From positions 7,860,004 through 7,924,003 of the forward strand of contig CANTUZ010000001.1 of NCBI GenBank assembly GCA_947846985.1: a DNA stretch of 64,000 bases. Reading direction: 5' to 3'. The notes under the pieces are model-generated. The model searched no databases. It was not told the DNA's origin and was given only the letters and a program-made list of their open reading frames with translations. Made by a program: the position numbers and the translations under genes. This DNA is from Fratercula arctica (Eukaryota > Chordata > Aves > Charadriiformes > Alcidae). Positions 24,660 to 37,069 of this stretch are shown here, one piece after another (position 1 is the first letter of the stretch; every line of letters begins with the position of its first letter).

Positions 24660-27600
24660 ATTTCCTGCTGGCAAGTACCACCCCCTCTTTTTTTTCTTCT
24701 TATGTTGTCCCCAGCCACCGGCCGTACAAAAGTATCACAATGTATATTGTATAAATGCCTAGAGAAAGTTTATAAGAGGGCTTTTTTTTTCATTGCATTC
24801 ACTGATATCGTTGGGAAAGGAAAAAAGAAATGGGAGACGACCCCTTCAAGTCTGATCCTGACTGAAATGATCCTCTGGTGATGTCATCCATGGCCTTCTT
24901 TTGTGCTTTAGAGTGAAAACGTGATTTCTTATCCTAAAGCTGGAGAAGTCATAGAATTTTCTCAATGACACGCTATTTTACAACTAGCATGTGAATTTAC
25001 TGCTGAAACTCAGCAGAAAATTATTTTAGAGATTTTAACAAAAAGAGTCAATTATCCAAGTATTGAAAATAATGAAGGCGATAAAACATTTTAATCAAGC
25101 CCAGTGCTGTGCAAGTCATTACAAAAATTATCTGAGCAACAAAATTAGTTTTCCCTTGGTCTGTTTTACTTCCCTTGTGACAATAACGATAAAGTCAGTT
25201 TGTGCTGCTTGACAATCCTGATTTCTTTTTATGTGTCTGATTGCAAGAGAGGGCTTCCAGCTGAAAACGATGCTTTGCTTTGAGGGATAAGTAGAATCTT
25301 TCTGGCTTGCTTGGAGTTTTCATGTCTAATCGTTTGGTGGGAGGACGTTACTGGTGTTGCTCTAGAGCAAACGCTGCTCAGGCTCGGCAGTCCTGTATGT
25401 GGAGCGTATCCTCCTCACCCCTCCACCCTACCTCTCAAAAAGAAACCCAACCCAATCCAAACCAAGCCGAAACGCAAACCCATCTTGCATTACGAAATCC
25501 AGAAACATCTCTCTTCTTGTGCTTCACTCATGTACCTTAAGTATTTCCTAGTGGTACTGCTGAATTTGTTTCCTTTCTGGTCCTCTACTTCTAATAATAG
25601 AAAATAAGTATGAGGAATGGCAGAGTTTCATTTCAGGTAGACTTCTATTTCCTCATTTGATTCTTAAGTGATTGAGTGCATGCTGTCATTGTAGTTTTAC
25701 CGCCAGTTTTCTTACTTCTGAGTGGATTATCCGGTGTTTCAAAATGCAACAAAGCTGCAGCCTTTCCTTAGCTGGAAGCAAAAATGTATTCTCTTTTATT
25801 TCCAGTTTCCTACCTCTCCTATGAAAACTGCCAGGAACTTTGAGAGTTGTCCAGATTTGCTCAGAAATGTCCCAATAATTATTGAATCCAGTGCACAATA
25901 ATATCAGGAGACAGATGTTTGGACAGTGAGTCTTTTAAGTTATGCCTCCAAAAAAAGAAGGGTGGGGGCAGCAAAAAAGTTTTTCTGTACGTTGATTTTC
26001 TATGTAGTGTTAATACTCACAGAAAACTCATTTCTCAAATGTTACCTGAAATGAAGAGAACTGGGTGATATTAGCAAGAACATCTGATTAATGACACATA
26101 TGTCAGCTTGGTTTCTAGAAAATTAAGTCAGAGGCTGCAAAATTTGCAGACAATTCTGTTTCCCGTGTGTTTGAGGAGGGTGCAGAGGGGGAGGGAAAGG
26201 TCAGACAGCTTTTTCACAATTGCAACTTTGCAATTGCTATAGCTTCTGCTTTAGGCATTATTTTCCTATTATTGTTTTGGTGTGGGGAGATACACGTGTC
26301 CTTGCATGGGATCAGGCTTGCATGATTGATTTAAAAGAAAAAAATAAATAAATAACAAAAAAAGAACCAGTTCAGCTCATCCAGCAGAATTCATAGCCCT
26401 CTGGCACTTAATTATGTGGCTCTGCAAACTGTATTCAGGAAGCTTTTTATTTTTTCTAGGTTTGTTTTTTTTTTTTTCACAGGCTTTTCGTAAGGCTACT
26501 ACATCTTTATTGGCTGCATTGAATATGTGTCAATGGAGTTGTTTTTCATGCTGCATGAGTGCCCTGATGCTGTGATCTGCTTTTGGCAACTGTACAATAT
26601 ACATTTAGTACAATAGAAGAGGAGCAGCGCAGGACACACAAGTGAGAGAGAACAGATACTGCACAGCCTCTCTCATATATGAGTTGTTAATAATGGATTG
26701 GGATCCTCTCTGAGGCTCTGAGATAGGTCAGATAAAAATGACAACCAATTTTGTGGCATGTGCATGACATAAACTCAGTTTGGGGCTGCGCAATTCCTAG
26801 CATCGAATGCCGTAAGTTACTGCAAAATTTATGGATTTATAATTTAGGCTACAGAATATTATTGTATACAGAAAATGAAAACTATTTCATGAGGCTTTGA
26901 AAGCAGAGGTGCAAAGGAAGCTCTTTTTTTAATATTATAATTTTTTTTTTAAAAAAGTGAGAAAAACCGTTACCAGAATACGGGTTCAAAATGAACTATC
27001 TCGCGGTAAATAACTCAACCTTGATAAATCACAGAGGAAGTGTACCTAGTGTAAAAGCAACAGCTCATGAGGTTTTGTGCCCACATCATTACCAAAAAAG
27101 GTGTTCTTTGGACGGGCAGAAAGGAAAAACCCAAGAGACAAGCCAGCTGAAGTGGCCATCTCTTCTTACCATTTTTAAATGGAGACAAAGTTTGGAAGAG
27201 CGCCTACTGAAGAAGCACAAAACTAGACTGAATTGTTTTCAGGTAACGTGTCAGTTCCAGAATATCTTGGCTGTTGTAAGTAATATGATTAGGCATAATT
27301 GGCACCTGCACGCGGTTGTGTCTAAGAGATTAACGTTAGATATGGATGTCGTATATCATCCCTAATTCGCACTAACGGTTTGTAAACTTGTTATGAAGAT
27401 GTTTTCAGAATTTTTATTGGTGTACAACCAAGTATGTGAAGTTTTGAAAAGCTAAGTCAGTTCTTACTGATGCTTTCTGAAGTGTCAGCAAATACAGTTT
27501 AGTAGGTTTTGCTGAAAATCATGGAATCATCTTTGCAACATCTCGGATGAGAGTTCTTAAGTAAGGGGTAATTCATTTTGGATATAAATATGACTATATT

Positions 27601-29540
27601 AATTTTGCAGTGCATATAATGAGCGTTATGTAGTATATATATCAGAAATTACAAATGATGTCTTATTCGGTCTGCATTGTGTTCTTTCTTGTCTATATTT
27701 GATTAAAAACCAAATTGAAAATAAAAATGTTTATTGTAAACATAGCAATTATGAAAGAAGACTGTTGGCAGTCACTGTAAAGTTTGCAGGAGTGTGCAAG
27801 TGCTCACCATCTCTCAACTCTCCAGTTTGGAGTCCCACATTAAACAGCATAAAATAAATATGCATTTGGAAAAGGTAAAAATACAATTAAAACGGTGTCT
27901 CGATGTATCTCAGTAAGAGCTTGGTTAAGTTCGAACTCTTCTGCTGACTTCAGTGCAAGCAGAATTTCAGTCATAATCTCTAAATACCACAGTGGTGTAT
28001 TTATTACTAGCAGTGTGAGAGGTTAATATAATAGGCTGTATATAATGCCATGTATATCTATTTTCAGGATATTTGTATAGTGAACTTAGTTTCTCCTGTG
28101 AGTTAATGAATTTCTTCTCATCAGTGCTGTTACTCGTAGATGGACAGTTATCGTTCATGAATCTAATGATACCTTGTTCAAAGTTAACCTTCAAGCAGAA
28201 ATCCTTTTAAACTTCAGAAGACAAAACTGAACTGTGCAAAAGAGTATAAAGCGTTTTTTAATGAGGAATGGATTATATTAGAGCTCTGGTAGCAGTGCCT
28301 GGGTGATGATAGTGAGTGGGTCATAACAATCATTCACAATTCCATTCTTTTCTGAAGCTTCCCTTTTTAAAATTAAATGCAGTGCAGGCTCTAATAGAGG
28401 ATTATTTTAAAGAATTCTTATACTGTTCATATTCAGAATAATCATTTACAGAACCAACTGCTTTGTACTCACTTGATAGTGTTAAGCAGCAAAATCAAAA
28501 AACCCTCTTGGAAAATGCTTTTTTCCCCACCTTTTCTTGCGCCTCCCTTTCTCCATCTAAAAAACCCCAAATCAACGAATTTTACATATGATATAGTTTT
28601 AAATTTACTTTGTCACCTTCTCGTGAAATAAAATAGAATTCTGTTTAAATGTTCCATAACGTATATTACTTTGATTAAAACAAATATGTGGGTTTTTTAT
28701 CTTTCCATCATTAGTGTGTGCTAGCAGTGCAAAAATTGTTGGAGGCGGCAACTTTGTATAAATCTAAAATAGAGAGATCTAAAATATCATCATACTTAAC
28801 ACAGAAAAAAACCCATACATATTGGAATACAAGTAGATTTGCCATTCAATATAAACAAGACAAACTTTATGATGCTACGTGAATTTTCACATTATGATAC
28901 GTACGAAATGATTTGCAAATTCTCTGCAGCAGCTTGGTATTGAATTTTAGTGCAGGTGATTGTGTCTTAGGAGGAGGGAAAAAGAGCAAAATTGCTTGGG
29001 TTCATATGTTGCCTAACCTTGGGGGGATGAATAGTCAAGAATTATATTTAGTAGGTGATGGTAAATTGCAAGTTTAGGTAGCAAAGACAGCCTGGATGAT
29101 GATTTGTAAAAGGATCTTAAAAGATTGTGAGATAAAATGGCTGATGAAATTTAGTATGAATGATTGTAAAGCAGCGCACGTGGTGGTGGAGACTGGGTGA
29201 ACACTCTTCATAAGGTGGGCTCTGGGTACCTATGACAGAGATCTTAGAGTCACGATAGTTCCTGGATAAGATTACCTCAGGAGTGCTAAAAAAACCCAAA
29301 CAAACAAACAAAAAAACCAAAAACAAAACCCCACAAACACAAACTCCCAAACCCTTCTCTTATACTAGAAATTATTAGGAAAAGAATAGAGCACCCTCCT
29401 TTTTTCCTCTTCTGGCTGCTGTGGGACACGGGATGTTGGGGAGATGGCCACTTGGTCCAACCAGTATTCCTGTTCTTATGTGCTTGCATTGGGTTGGGAG
29501 GTAGCATCTTTGACAGATTGCTGAGGTTGGGGTTTTTTTT
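24660..29540. other. AT-rich noncoding sequence
   Basis: No classified element is seen. The 124-codon plus-strand frame at 26991-27365 starts from an ATG and crosses a possible splice donor ('ttttcag' then 'gtaacg' at 27242/27243), but nothing in it is recognised. A-rich (aaac)n-like sequence lies at about 29290-29335. T tracts occur at 26467-26479 and 26940-26950. Confidence 0.4.
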
Positions 29541-29550
29541 TGTTTTGTTC

Positions 29551-30136
29551 TGTACTGGTTTTAGCTGGGGTAGGGTTAATTTTCTTCATAGTGGCTTGTA
29601 TGGGGTTATGTTTTGGATTCACAATGAAAACAGCGTTGATAACACAGGGATGTTTCGGCTGTTGCTGAGGAGTGCTCACACACTGCCAAAGCCATCTCTG
29701 CTCCTCAGGCTGCCCTGCCAGCGGGTAGGCTGGAGGTGCGCAAGAGGTTGGGAGGGGACACAGCTGGGACATCTGAACTCAACTGACCAAAGGAATATTC
29801 CATACCATATGATGTCATGCTCAGCGCATAAAGCTGGGGGAAGGAGAAGGAAAGGGGGACATTTGGAGTTACAGCATTTGTCTTCCCAAGTAACCATTAT
29901 GCAGGATGAAGCCCTGCTTACCTGGAGATGGCGGAACACCTGCCTGACGATGGGAAGTAGTGAATGAATTCCTTATTTTGCTTTGCTTGCACCAGCAGCT
30001 TTTGCTTTAGCTAGTAAACTCCCTTCATCTCAATCCTTGAGTTTTCTCACTTTTACCATTCCGATTCTCTCCCCCACTGGGGGGCAGTGAGGGAGCAGCT
30101 GTGTGGTGCTTAACTGCCTGCCGGGGCTAAACCACA
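29551..30136 (+). mobile_element. Solo LTR of an endogenous retrovirus
   Basis: A roughly 585-bp block begins 'tgtactggttttagctgggg' and ends 'ggggctaaaccaca', matching the TG...CA outline of an LTR. Its content matches a bird ERV LTR type I recognise ('acacagctgggacatctgaa', 'ttgtcttcccaagtaacc', 'gagttttctcacttttacca'). A TATA-like 'cataaagc' lies near 29827 and a possible polyadenylation signal variant near 30012. No gag, pol or env sequence flanks it, so it is a recombined solo LTR. I see no matching target-site duplication. The 171-codon frame across it is not a gene. Confidence 0.8.
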
Positions 30137-30475
30137 AGAGTTTTTTAGCAGACCTTGGATTTTATCATGATTTATAATACCTGAGAACGGAAAATTAAGC
30201 TTATTCCAGTTTAAGTAAATTTTTCTTAAAACCGATAATGCTATTTGACTTGCAGTATGCTTTGAAGAGCCTGCAAGAATCAAAAAGAAGGAGAAAAGGG
30301 ACAGTGAAAATGTCAGGTGAAAAAAGAAACTGGTAGACATAAGCAGGCTCATCATACCTTAGAGGATGTATGCATGCAGTCAGACCAGCCCTTTTTAAAG
30401 ATTTCTACGGAAGAGTTGTTTGAGGGTGGTACGTGGTTGCATTTATTGCCTTGTGTGCCTTGGCTGAGGCACAAA

Positions 30476-30663
30476 AAAAAAAAAAAATCATAGGTAGAGG
30501 GCACCTAAAAGCCAGTTTCCAGGCGGTGCAGGTGAAACTCAGACCTGCTGAGGTTGGCGAGGGACTACAGAAACCACTTGTGCTGTTTCCTGAGTCCCTG
30601 CTGCTCGTAGTCCAAGTCTGCAAGGCATGACACGCAGCAAGGAGCAGCCGTACCAACCTTAGG
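30476..30663 (+). repeat. Perfect inverted repeat, left arm (188 bp)
   Basis: The reverse complement of this arm is identical, base for base, to 30706-30893. The arm opens with 12 A, pairing with the terminal T12 of the right arm, and closes at 'caaccttagg'. It is noticeably GC-richer than its flanks. The spacer is 42 bp. The same short peptide frame is therefore read on the minus strand here and the plus strand in the other arm. A further small hairpin (gtgcc/ggcac) sits just outside at 30455-30472. Confidence 0.97.
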
Positions 30664-30705
30664 CTGAATCAAATTGTCTACTCACGGTGAAGTTCAGGCT
30701 GCTTT

Positions 30706-30893
30706 CCTAAGGTTGGTACGGCTGCTCCTTGCTGCGTGTCATGCCTTGCAGACTTGGACTACGAGCAGCAGGGACTCAGGAAACAGCACAAGTGGTTTCT
30801 GTAGTCCCTCGCCAACCTCAGCAGGTCTGAGTTTCACCTGCACCGCCTGGAAACTGGCTTTTAGGTGCCCTCTACCTATGATTTTTTTTTTTT
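30706..30893 (-). repeat. Perfect inverted repeat, right arm (188 bp)
   Basis: This is the exact reverse complement of 30476-30663, with no mismatch across 188 bp. It begins 'cctaaggttggtacggctgc' and ends in T12. Beyond it ('ccccgctgatc') no symmetry continues, and no target-site duplication is obvious. A transcript through both arms would fold into a 188-bp stem with a 42-nt loop. Confidence 0.97.
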
Positions 30894-30899
30894 CCCCGC

Positions 30900-33505
30900 T
30901 GATCAAGAAAAATTGCTATCATATTGACAGATAAGCAGGCAAAGGAGACTGCTTTTACTCGTGCTTCCTAGTGACTTTGGGGCCCTTCTCACCTTATCTC
31001 CATAAGCCTTTATTGCTGCGCATGTTCAAAATCTGATGTTTAAAGGACCTGGAAGTCTGAGAACTCAGGAAAGGCCTTCATTCACTAAATAAGGTCTCTT
31101 ATTATTCACCAGTCCTGAACTGGTGAACCCAGGGTTTTCTTTCACAGACGCTATCATGAAAGAAGCAATTTTGACTTAAAGATGACATATGCTGTGTATG
31201 TGTCATATTTTACATTCACTTTTCCAGTCTTCAGCTCCCCTGAGGGGTCGGTGTTCACCGCAGAGAGTGCCATGTATTTAGCCTCAACTTAAGCTGAGTG
31301 CCTGCCATAAGAATGTGTAATTTTGACGGGGGGCGGGGGAAATTTAAACATTTTCCTTTTTATGTAACTTGCCATTGGTTGCGCGCAGCATGCTGTGCCA
31401 CCAGTTGTGTGCAAATAAATCTGTGTTGTTTTGAGGCTACTCCATATGAGTAGCAGCCTGATGTAGTAGGTCTTTCCTTCTAGCTATTGCAGCTTGTTGA
31501 ACACTAATGTCCCTTATTACAGAATTGAATGGAATAAAAAATTTATTCAATTTCTTAATGTAATTTTACTCTAATTAGGGAAAGGAAACTACTATCTATA
31601 ATTGTTTTACTACATAAATCTCTCATGGCCACAACAAACCCTTGTGGGAAGAAATACAGTCTTCCTTCCCCTGCTCCCTGAGTCTTCCCCTGCTGTCATC
31701 TTCTTCATCTTGCCTTCTGGTGGGTTTGGTTTTGGTTTTTGGTTTTTTTTTTTTTTTTTTTTTTTGAAGTGCCAAAGTAGGGAGTTTCAAAAGCAAAGAG
31801 CCAGAGATAATAAAAGCATGTTTCTTTTGTTTCACATATACAAAGCGGTTGCCTCCCGCAGGCAGAAACTGCAACTTCCCTAACAACTGGTCTTAATCTA
31901 CTATATTGAGGGGATTAGTCATACAGGTATTTCTGGGCTACTTTGACACTAAATACACAGAGGTCAATATTACAGAAGACCCGAGTTAGCACCATTAAGA
32001 ATGATATGAAACATTTCATAATGATAAGTAGTGTGCACCAAAAGATTTTCTAAATACTTAATGTTCCTGTGCCACTTCATCCCATACAAGTTGCTGGTGA
32101 ACTTTTAAGAACTGATTCTAGAAAACAGTATAGTAAAGGTAAGAACCTGTAGCTGTGTCCTGTCCTTTTGGGGTGCAAGAGTTCCTCTGAACAGACCAGA
32201 AGGAGTAGGGCTGGAGAACAGCATTTCGTCTCGTGAAGATCTTCTCTGGTATTTAACTGCAGTCTGACTTGTATGAGACAAATTTAGCTTTTTAGATTAC
32301 TAGGTTTAATAAAATCCAAACCAGAGAAATATTCCCAGACTGTAGAGAAACACAATATAATTTTACACGGGCTTAGGAACATCAATAAGCAGTAGATGGG
32401 ACTGCTGTGGATTGAATTGGAAACCGTCTTTTAGAATCCTGTCACTGTGGTAGATAAGCACCACATAAAATGTAGCTTTAATATTTGAAACCTAGAAACA
32501 TTGCTGCTCAAAGAGTTTTTATTAAGGGAACTGGAGTACTGCTTTGCAAGCTCACTTGAAAGGGGTTTATAGATACATTTAATAATTATATTCTTTGTGT
32601 TAAAAGTAAAATTAGCCTGCAAAACACTTGGAAGAGGCATTTGGAGTTTTATAGTCAACGTTTATTTGTTTAAAAGAGTGTCTTTCTGGACATCCTGGTC
32701 TAGTGTGAATAATGGCAGAAGCAAAGCTGGTATTCGCTTTCAAGTTTCTCATATCTGTCTTCTTCAGGACACAGTTTTCTGTGTGAAACTGGAACAAGTG
32801 TGATACCAAACCACTGTATGATGCCAGAAAGTGTGTCTAGAAAAGCTGAAGGAGGAGTTCACACTAAGGACGGCAAAAAGGATCACAGGGATGTACTAAA
32901 GTAGAAAGCGGTCACTGTCCTGTTTTTTCTCCCCCCTCCTCCTGGTTCAGAGATGTCTGTTTCGTTCCAATACAGGATAAAACTCTAGATCAAAGCCTGA
33001 AAACTTTAGTGAATTACAGTTATTTGTGGTCATCTCAAATGCTGAGTAGGGTTTCAAAATGACGTCATGAGAATAAATGTGACTGTCTTTCCTCATATAG
33101 GGCTTCCCTGGGGCTGTTCGTATCACTTCTTACATTTCAGCTAATTTCCATGGAGAAGAAAATGTGTTCACGAAACAGGGTGGACATCAACAGTGCTGTA
33201 GTAACGATGCAGGAGTGTAGGATTCCTAAATACTGCCTGAGTGGTGAATGCATTCAGTAAAAGAATTTGAGGAATTGGAAATTCTATAGTATATTCCCTG
33301 GGATTTGCCCGTTGTATTAGTGTTTTGATTATTCAGATAGTTTTACAAATCTGATTTGTTTACTGTAGTGAGATTATACTAACCAAAATACGTATGTGAA
33401 CACCCTGCAGTGGGCTTTTAGGTAAAAGCAGTAATATTTCACTACCATGGTGTGTGTATACTTTCTGGAGGCGGGAGTGATGTCCTTGGATGCTAACATG
33501 GTTAA
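30900..33505. other. Noncoding sequence
   Basis: AT-rich DNA with a T run at about 31742-31765 that creates spurious frames on both strands. A good acceptor-like site ('atctgtcttcttcag' ending at 32767) has no convincing downstream donor. No element is classified. Confidence 0.4.
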
Positions 33506-33511
33506 TTCTGA

Positions 33512-33583
33512 TTTTTTTTTTTTTTTTTTTCCTGAAACTTCAATAGTTGCTGCAATTAAAAACATGGTAATTCTTCTTCTTCT

Positions 33584-33616
<33 letters not shown>

Positions 33617-33647
33617 CCCGAAACTTCAATAGTTGCTGCAATTAAAA
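33512..33647 (+). repeat. 86-bp-period tandem duplication with expanded T tracts
   Basis: A T run (19 T at 33512-33530, then 31 T at 33586-33616) is followed each time by the same 28 bases, starting 'gaaacttcaatagttgctgc', at 33534-33561 and 33620-33647. The copies match exactly, and a (ttc)n stretch lies between them at about 33571-33585. Confidence 0.93.
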
Positions 33648-33649
33648 TC

Positions 33650-35900
33650 TTGGACGTTGCACTCAGAGGAAAGCGTTCGTTGTTGAAAAGGTAACGGGGC
33701 TACTCAACCTGCAGTAGTTCATCCTTCTGTGTCCCAACACAATCCTTTGTTTCTACTGTGAGAAACAGGAAACAAACAATGTGCCATCTTGTGGCTTCTG
33801 TAGCCACTGCAGTTAGTTTAATAGAGAACGGTCGAGTGGTAGCTGAAATAGTTTTCATGCCCTTTCTTTTCAACTGATGAGTTGCACACAAGCTCCCGTT
33901 GAGAGAAGTGGGAAGCAGGACTCTTTTTGAAGAGGAAGATTGTTGTAGGCTACTGGAAATGCATTGAGGTGTAGCATAGCGATTGGGTTATTTGTTAGTT
34001 TTTCTCCCCCCTATTTTTTCACCATATAATGTCATCCTCAAAGCGATTTGCTGTAATTGTTCTTCGCTTATCTAAATGCAATGCTCTTTGCAACAGCGCA
34101 GTTGGTTTCTGTTTGCGTATTCTACTTGTACTTCATAATTAAAACAATTAACATGCTGGCTGCTGTGTCTTTTAGATGGAAGCTTTTAACGGTGTATAAA
34201 CAGGTCACAGCTTAACTGGGTGCATCATTTTACTTGACTACCTTCAATATAAACAATCAAATACGTTATTTTTCTACTGCAAACAATGTGGCCACTATCA
34301 GATTTTACCTGGATTAGGGAGAAAAGCAATGTCGTAAAAACCCAAAAAACAAACCAAATTATTTTGCAGCCCTAGGTTATACTTTTAAGAAAACCGCTGT
34401 CCTCCTTTTGATCCATTTGCTGGCATATATTGACAGTTTACCTATGCAAGACTGTGAAACAGACTTTTTCATGAAGAATTAAAATGTCCTTAAATAGCAA
34501 CATTGAGTTACAGCCAGCTCTAGACTGCAGCGTCAGGGAGGATACCTCTGAGCCTGAGCGGCAGAAAATGTAGCAAATAATGGGCATTTGTGTGGGCAGG
34601 AGTTAACTGACAGATCAATTCATGTATTAAAAACCATGCCAGACCACTTTTGCACAAGCTCTCTGCAGAGTGACCTGCTGTTTCCAGGCGAAGGAATGAG
34701 AGGGGAGGGCTCCCTTTGCTGTGATACCATCTGCAGCGGGAGTGGGTGTCGCAGAGAGCACAGAAGTAACGGTTTAAATAAGCAAAAGAGGATGGGAGAT
34801 CTATGGAAGGAAGCAAAGCGTGTGCCTTCGCAGGGTTTTTGTTCCATAGGGCTGCCCCAGAGGCGCCAGGGACAGAGACCACGACCAGAAATCCAGCTAT
34901 GGGGACCAAGACGAGACCACAGTGACGGCACTAAAGTTCTGGAGATCATCATCTCTTCTAATTTGAAGAATTTCCCTTACTTTTAGAAGAAATGATGTAT
35001 CTGAAATTGGTATTTTTTTCCTTTTTTAGATGAATACAACCAGTGTGCATCAGGTATCTGAGGGTTAATAGTGCCAAGTCATAGACCACACCAGTAACTG
35101 GAAGGACTTAGTAATAATGTTTTATGTCTTTTATAGAGGACCTGCAAATTTTCTGTCTACATGATCTTATGTTAGGTTTCACCTTACGGATTAGCTTGAT
35201 TCACAGACGAGCAACGTAAACTACCTTTGACCAGGTCATTCAGTACCTGCATCCATTCTTTAGTGTAAAAATTAACAAATTACATAGGGAGAAGTAAAAT
35301 AACTGCATTATGAACACTGAGACTTCAGAATTCCAGCATAAACTACAGATCTATTAACCCTTGAATGTCTGCAACTGGCAATAATTTATTTTCATATCAA
35401 GGTTAATTAGCATCTTACTTTCTTCACCTACAGGACAGCTTAATGGCAATTTTTTTTCCTTGTGTTAAAGTATCAAATAAGCAAACCCCACTTGTCCGGA
35501 TTTAACTGTGTGATAAAACCTCGTGAAAAAGGGGTAGGTTTTGATCCCTTTAAATTCTATCCAGATGAAGTCATTAACCATCCTGTTTCCTAAAGCTACA
35601 TCCTCTCTTGTTTGAGTGTTTGTGAAAGTTTGATAGTTTAACCACCCTTCTTGAGGAAACCCTATTGGAACATAGACTTTCACTGTCTCACTAAATATTT
35701 ACCTACTTCTAAATTTCTTCTTATGGAAAGGTTGTCTGACAGGTTTATGGTGGAACAACTGTGGCAGGATATGGAGAAATCATTCTTCCTTGACTCTCAG
35801 CAGCAAGTTTAGAGTCTCGTTGCTTGAAAACTATACGAAATGTTGAACGAGAACTGAAGATTTAAATATATTCATGCTTCTGAGAATGATCCCGTTCTGC
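33650..35900. other. Noncoding sequence
   Basis: No classified feature. A less AT-rich patch at about 34520-34960 has overlapping open frames on both strands (132, 129 and 110 codons), none recognised and none with paired splice sites. Confidence 0.4.
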
Positions 35901-35903
35901 CAG

Positions 35904-36110
35904 ATCAGAAGTATGAAAGAGCAGGATAAAGAAATGCTTTCTCTCTATCTGCACAAATACTTTTCCGAATTCAGAACTCTGTTCCGTATTGGAAGAGAAA
36001 GCCTGTTGCACATTTGCAGTCATTCAAACTGTTGTGCAAGAGCTAGTCGAGTCGGAGCAGAGTTGGATCTGTCTTGGTTTCAGCCAGAATTTGGCACTGA
36101 GATTACTTGA
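35904..36110 (+). CDS. Candidate terminal coding exon, unknown protein
   Basis: An acceptor-like 'cccgttctgccag' precedes 68 open codons ending in TGA at 36108-36110. Codon use looks gene-like, and the peptide is balanced, with 'KEQDKEMLSLYLHKYFSEF' near the start. It enters in phase 0, compatible with the exit phase of 16864-16911. No good donor lies inside it, so if real it is a last coding exon. The protein is not recognised, and a chance frame cannot be excluded. Confidence 0.25.
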   Translation: MRSMKEQDKEMLSLYLHKYFSEFRTLFRIGRESLLHICSHSNCCARASRVGAELDLSWFQPEFGTEIT

Positions 36111-36114
36111 CTCT

Positions 36115-36785
36115 GTCTGATGATTTGACACCTTTGTGTGACTCATTCCTTCAGCTAGATTATTTTTGCACGTGTTTCTAATCAGATATCACTTCATTAT
36201 TGCTGAACAAGAAGGTTGTGAGGTTTTAGATATTAATCTTGGAAAACCAGCAGCATGATTTGGCCTTTATGAGCAAATGCAATTTCTCTTTAATCTCTCG
36301 AAACACAGAGATTATTTGCAACACATGCTTCAGCGTGATACTTAATACGTGGAAAATTGTTCTGTCCCAGTGGTCGTAATTTCACGTTTGAAATTTCAAA
36401 AGGGAATCGTACAACTACTGGGCAACAGAAAGGCAAACTTGCTTTTACGAAAAGCTCAAAAGTACAAACCACAAAAAACTGTATGGAATGAATTTCTGTA
36501 GAAAGTATCTGAGATATGGTTTGAGAATTTGTAGTCCAGCCTCATAAAATGGAAAGGAGGTAGAAGGATAAATATCTCTGTGAGTACAAAAGATTGTGGG
36601 GAAAAAAGGGAAAGAAAAAAAAAAAAAAAGCAGCTTGCTGCATGGAGAGTGTTTTAATAGAAATGTACTATATGTGTATGTATACCACAGAAAACATCTC
36701 TGATATCTTAAATATTATTCTCTATATAAATAAAGGTTTGAAGGTTTCAAGGTCGTATGTTGATATTTAAGATTCATAGCATATA
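36115..36785. other. Noncoding sequence
   Basis: AT-rich DNA with an A-rich tract at about 36601-36630 and an 'aataaagg' near 36729 that could serve as a poly(A) signal. No other feature is seen. Confidence 0.4.
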
Positions 36786-36789
36786 TACC

Positions 36790-37065
36790 CTGTTTAGATT
36801 TTGGAGCCCTCCTTAGGAGGACTCTAGTCCAAGCTCCTGCGCAAATTTGGGTCAATACTGATTTCAGAGACTGTTGTTGAAGTCTTTGTCCAACCCGGTC
36901 TGGGAAACCTCCAAGGTGGGAGACTGCGTAACCTCTCTGGACAGCCCATTCCAATGCTTAAGTTCTTGCAGTGGTTGTCAGGATGGCAGCTGTGTGCGTC
37001 TCCTTCTGATTTCTTTCTTTACAAATCTGAGTCTTCAGTTGGCCCCAGTTGAGCCTAGGAAAGGA
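36790..37065 (-). mobile_element. Old CR1 LINE 3' region, minus strand
   Basis: The segment reads as the complement of a diverged CR1: 'actctagtccaagctcctgc', 'gggtcaatactgatttcaga', 'ctctggacagcccattccaa', then 'cccagttgagcctagg'. Motif order fixes the minus orientation. The many substitutions and indels indicate an old, noncoding copy. Confidence 0.75.
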
Positions 37066-37069
37066 CAAA

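Noticed and set aside
26991..27365. 124-codon plus-strand frame with an internal donor-like site
   Set aside because: Only a short part before 27242 looks exon-like; there is no good acceptor and no partner exon in phase.
29452..29967. 171-codon plus-strand frame
   Set aside because: It lies almost wholly in the solo LTR and has no retroviral protein motif; LTRs of this kind do not encode protein.
30405..30934. Two identical roughly 80-residue frames on opposite strands
   Set aside because: The identity is a consequence of the perfect inverted repeat, not of two genes.
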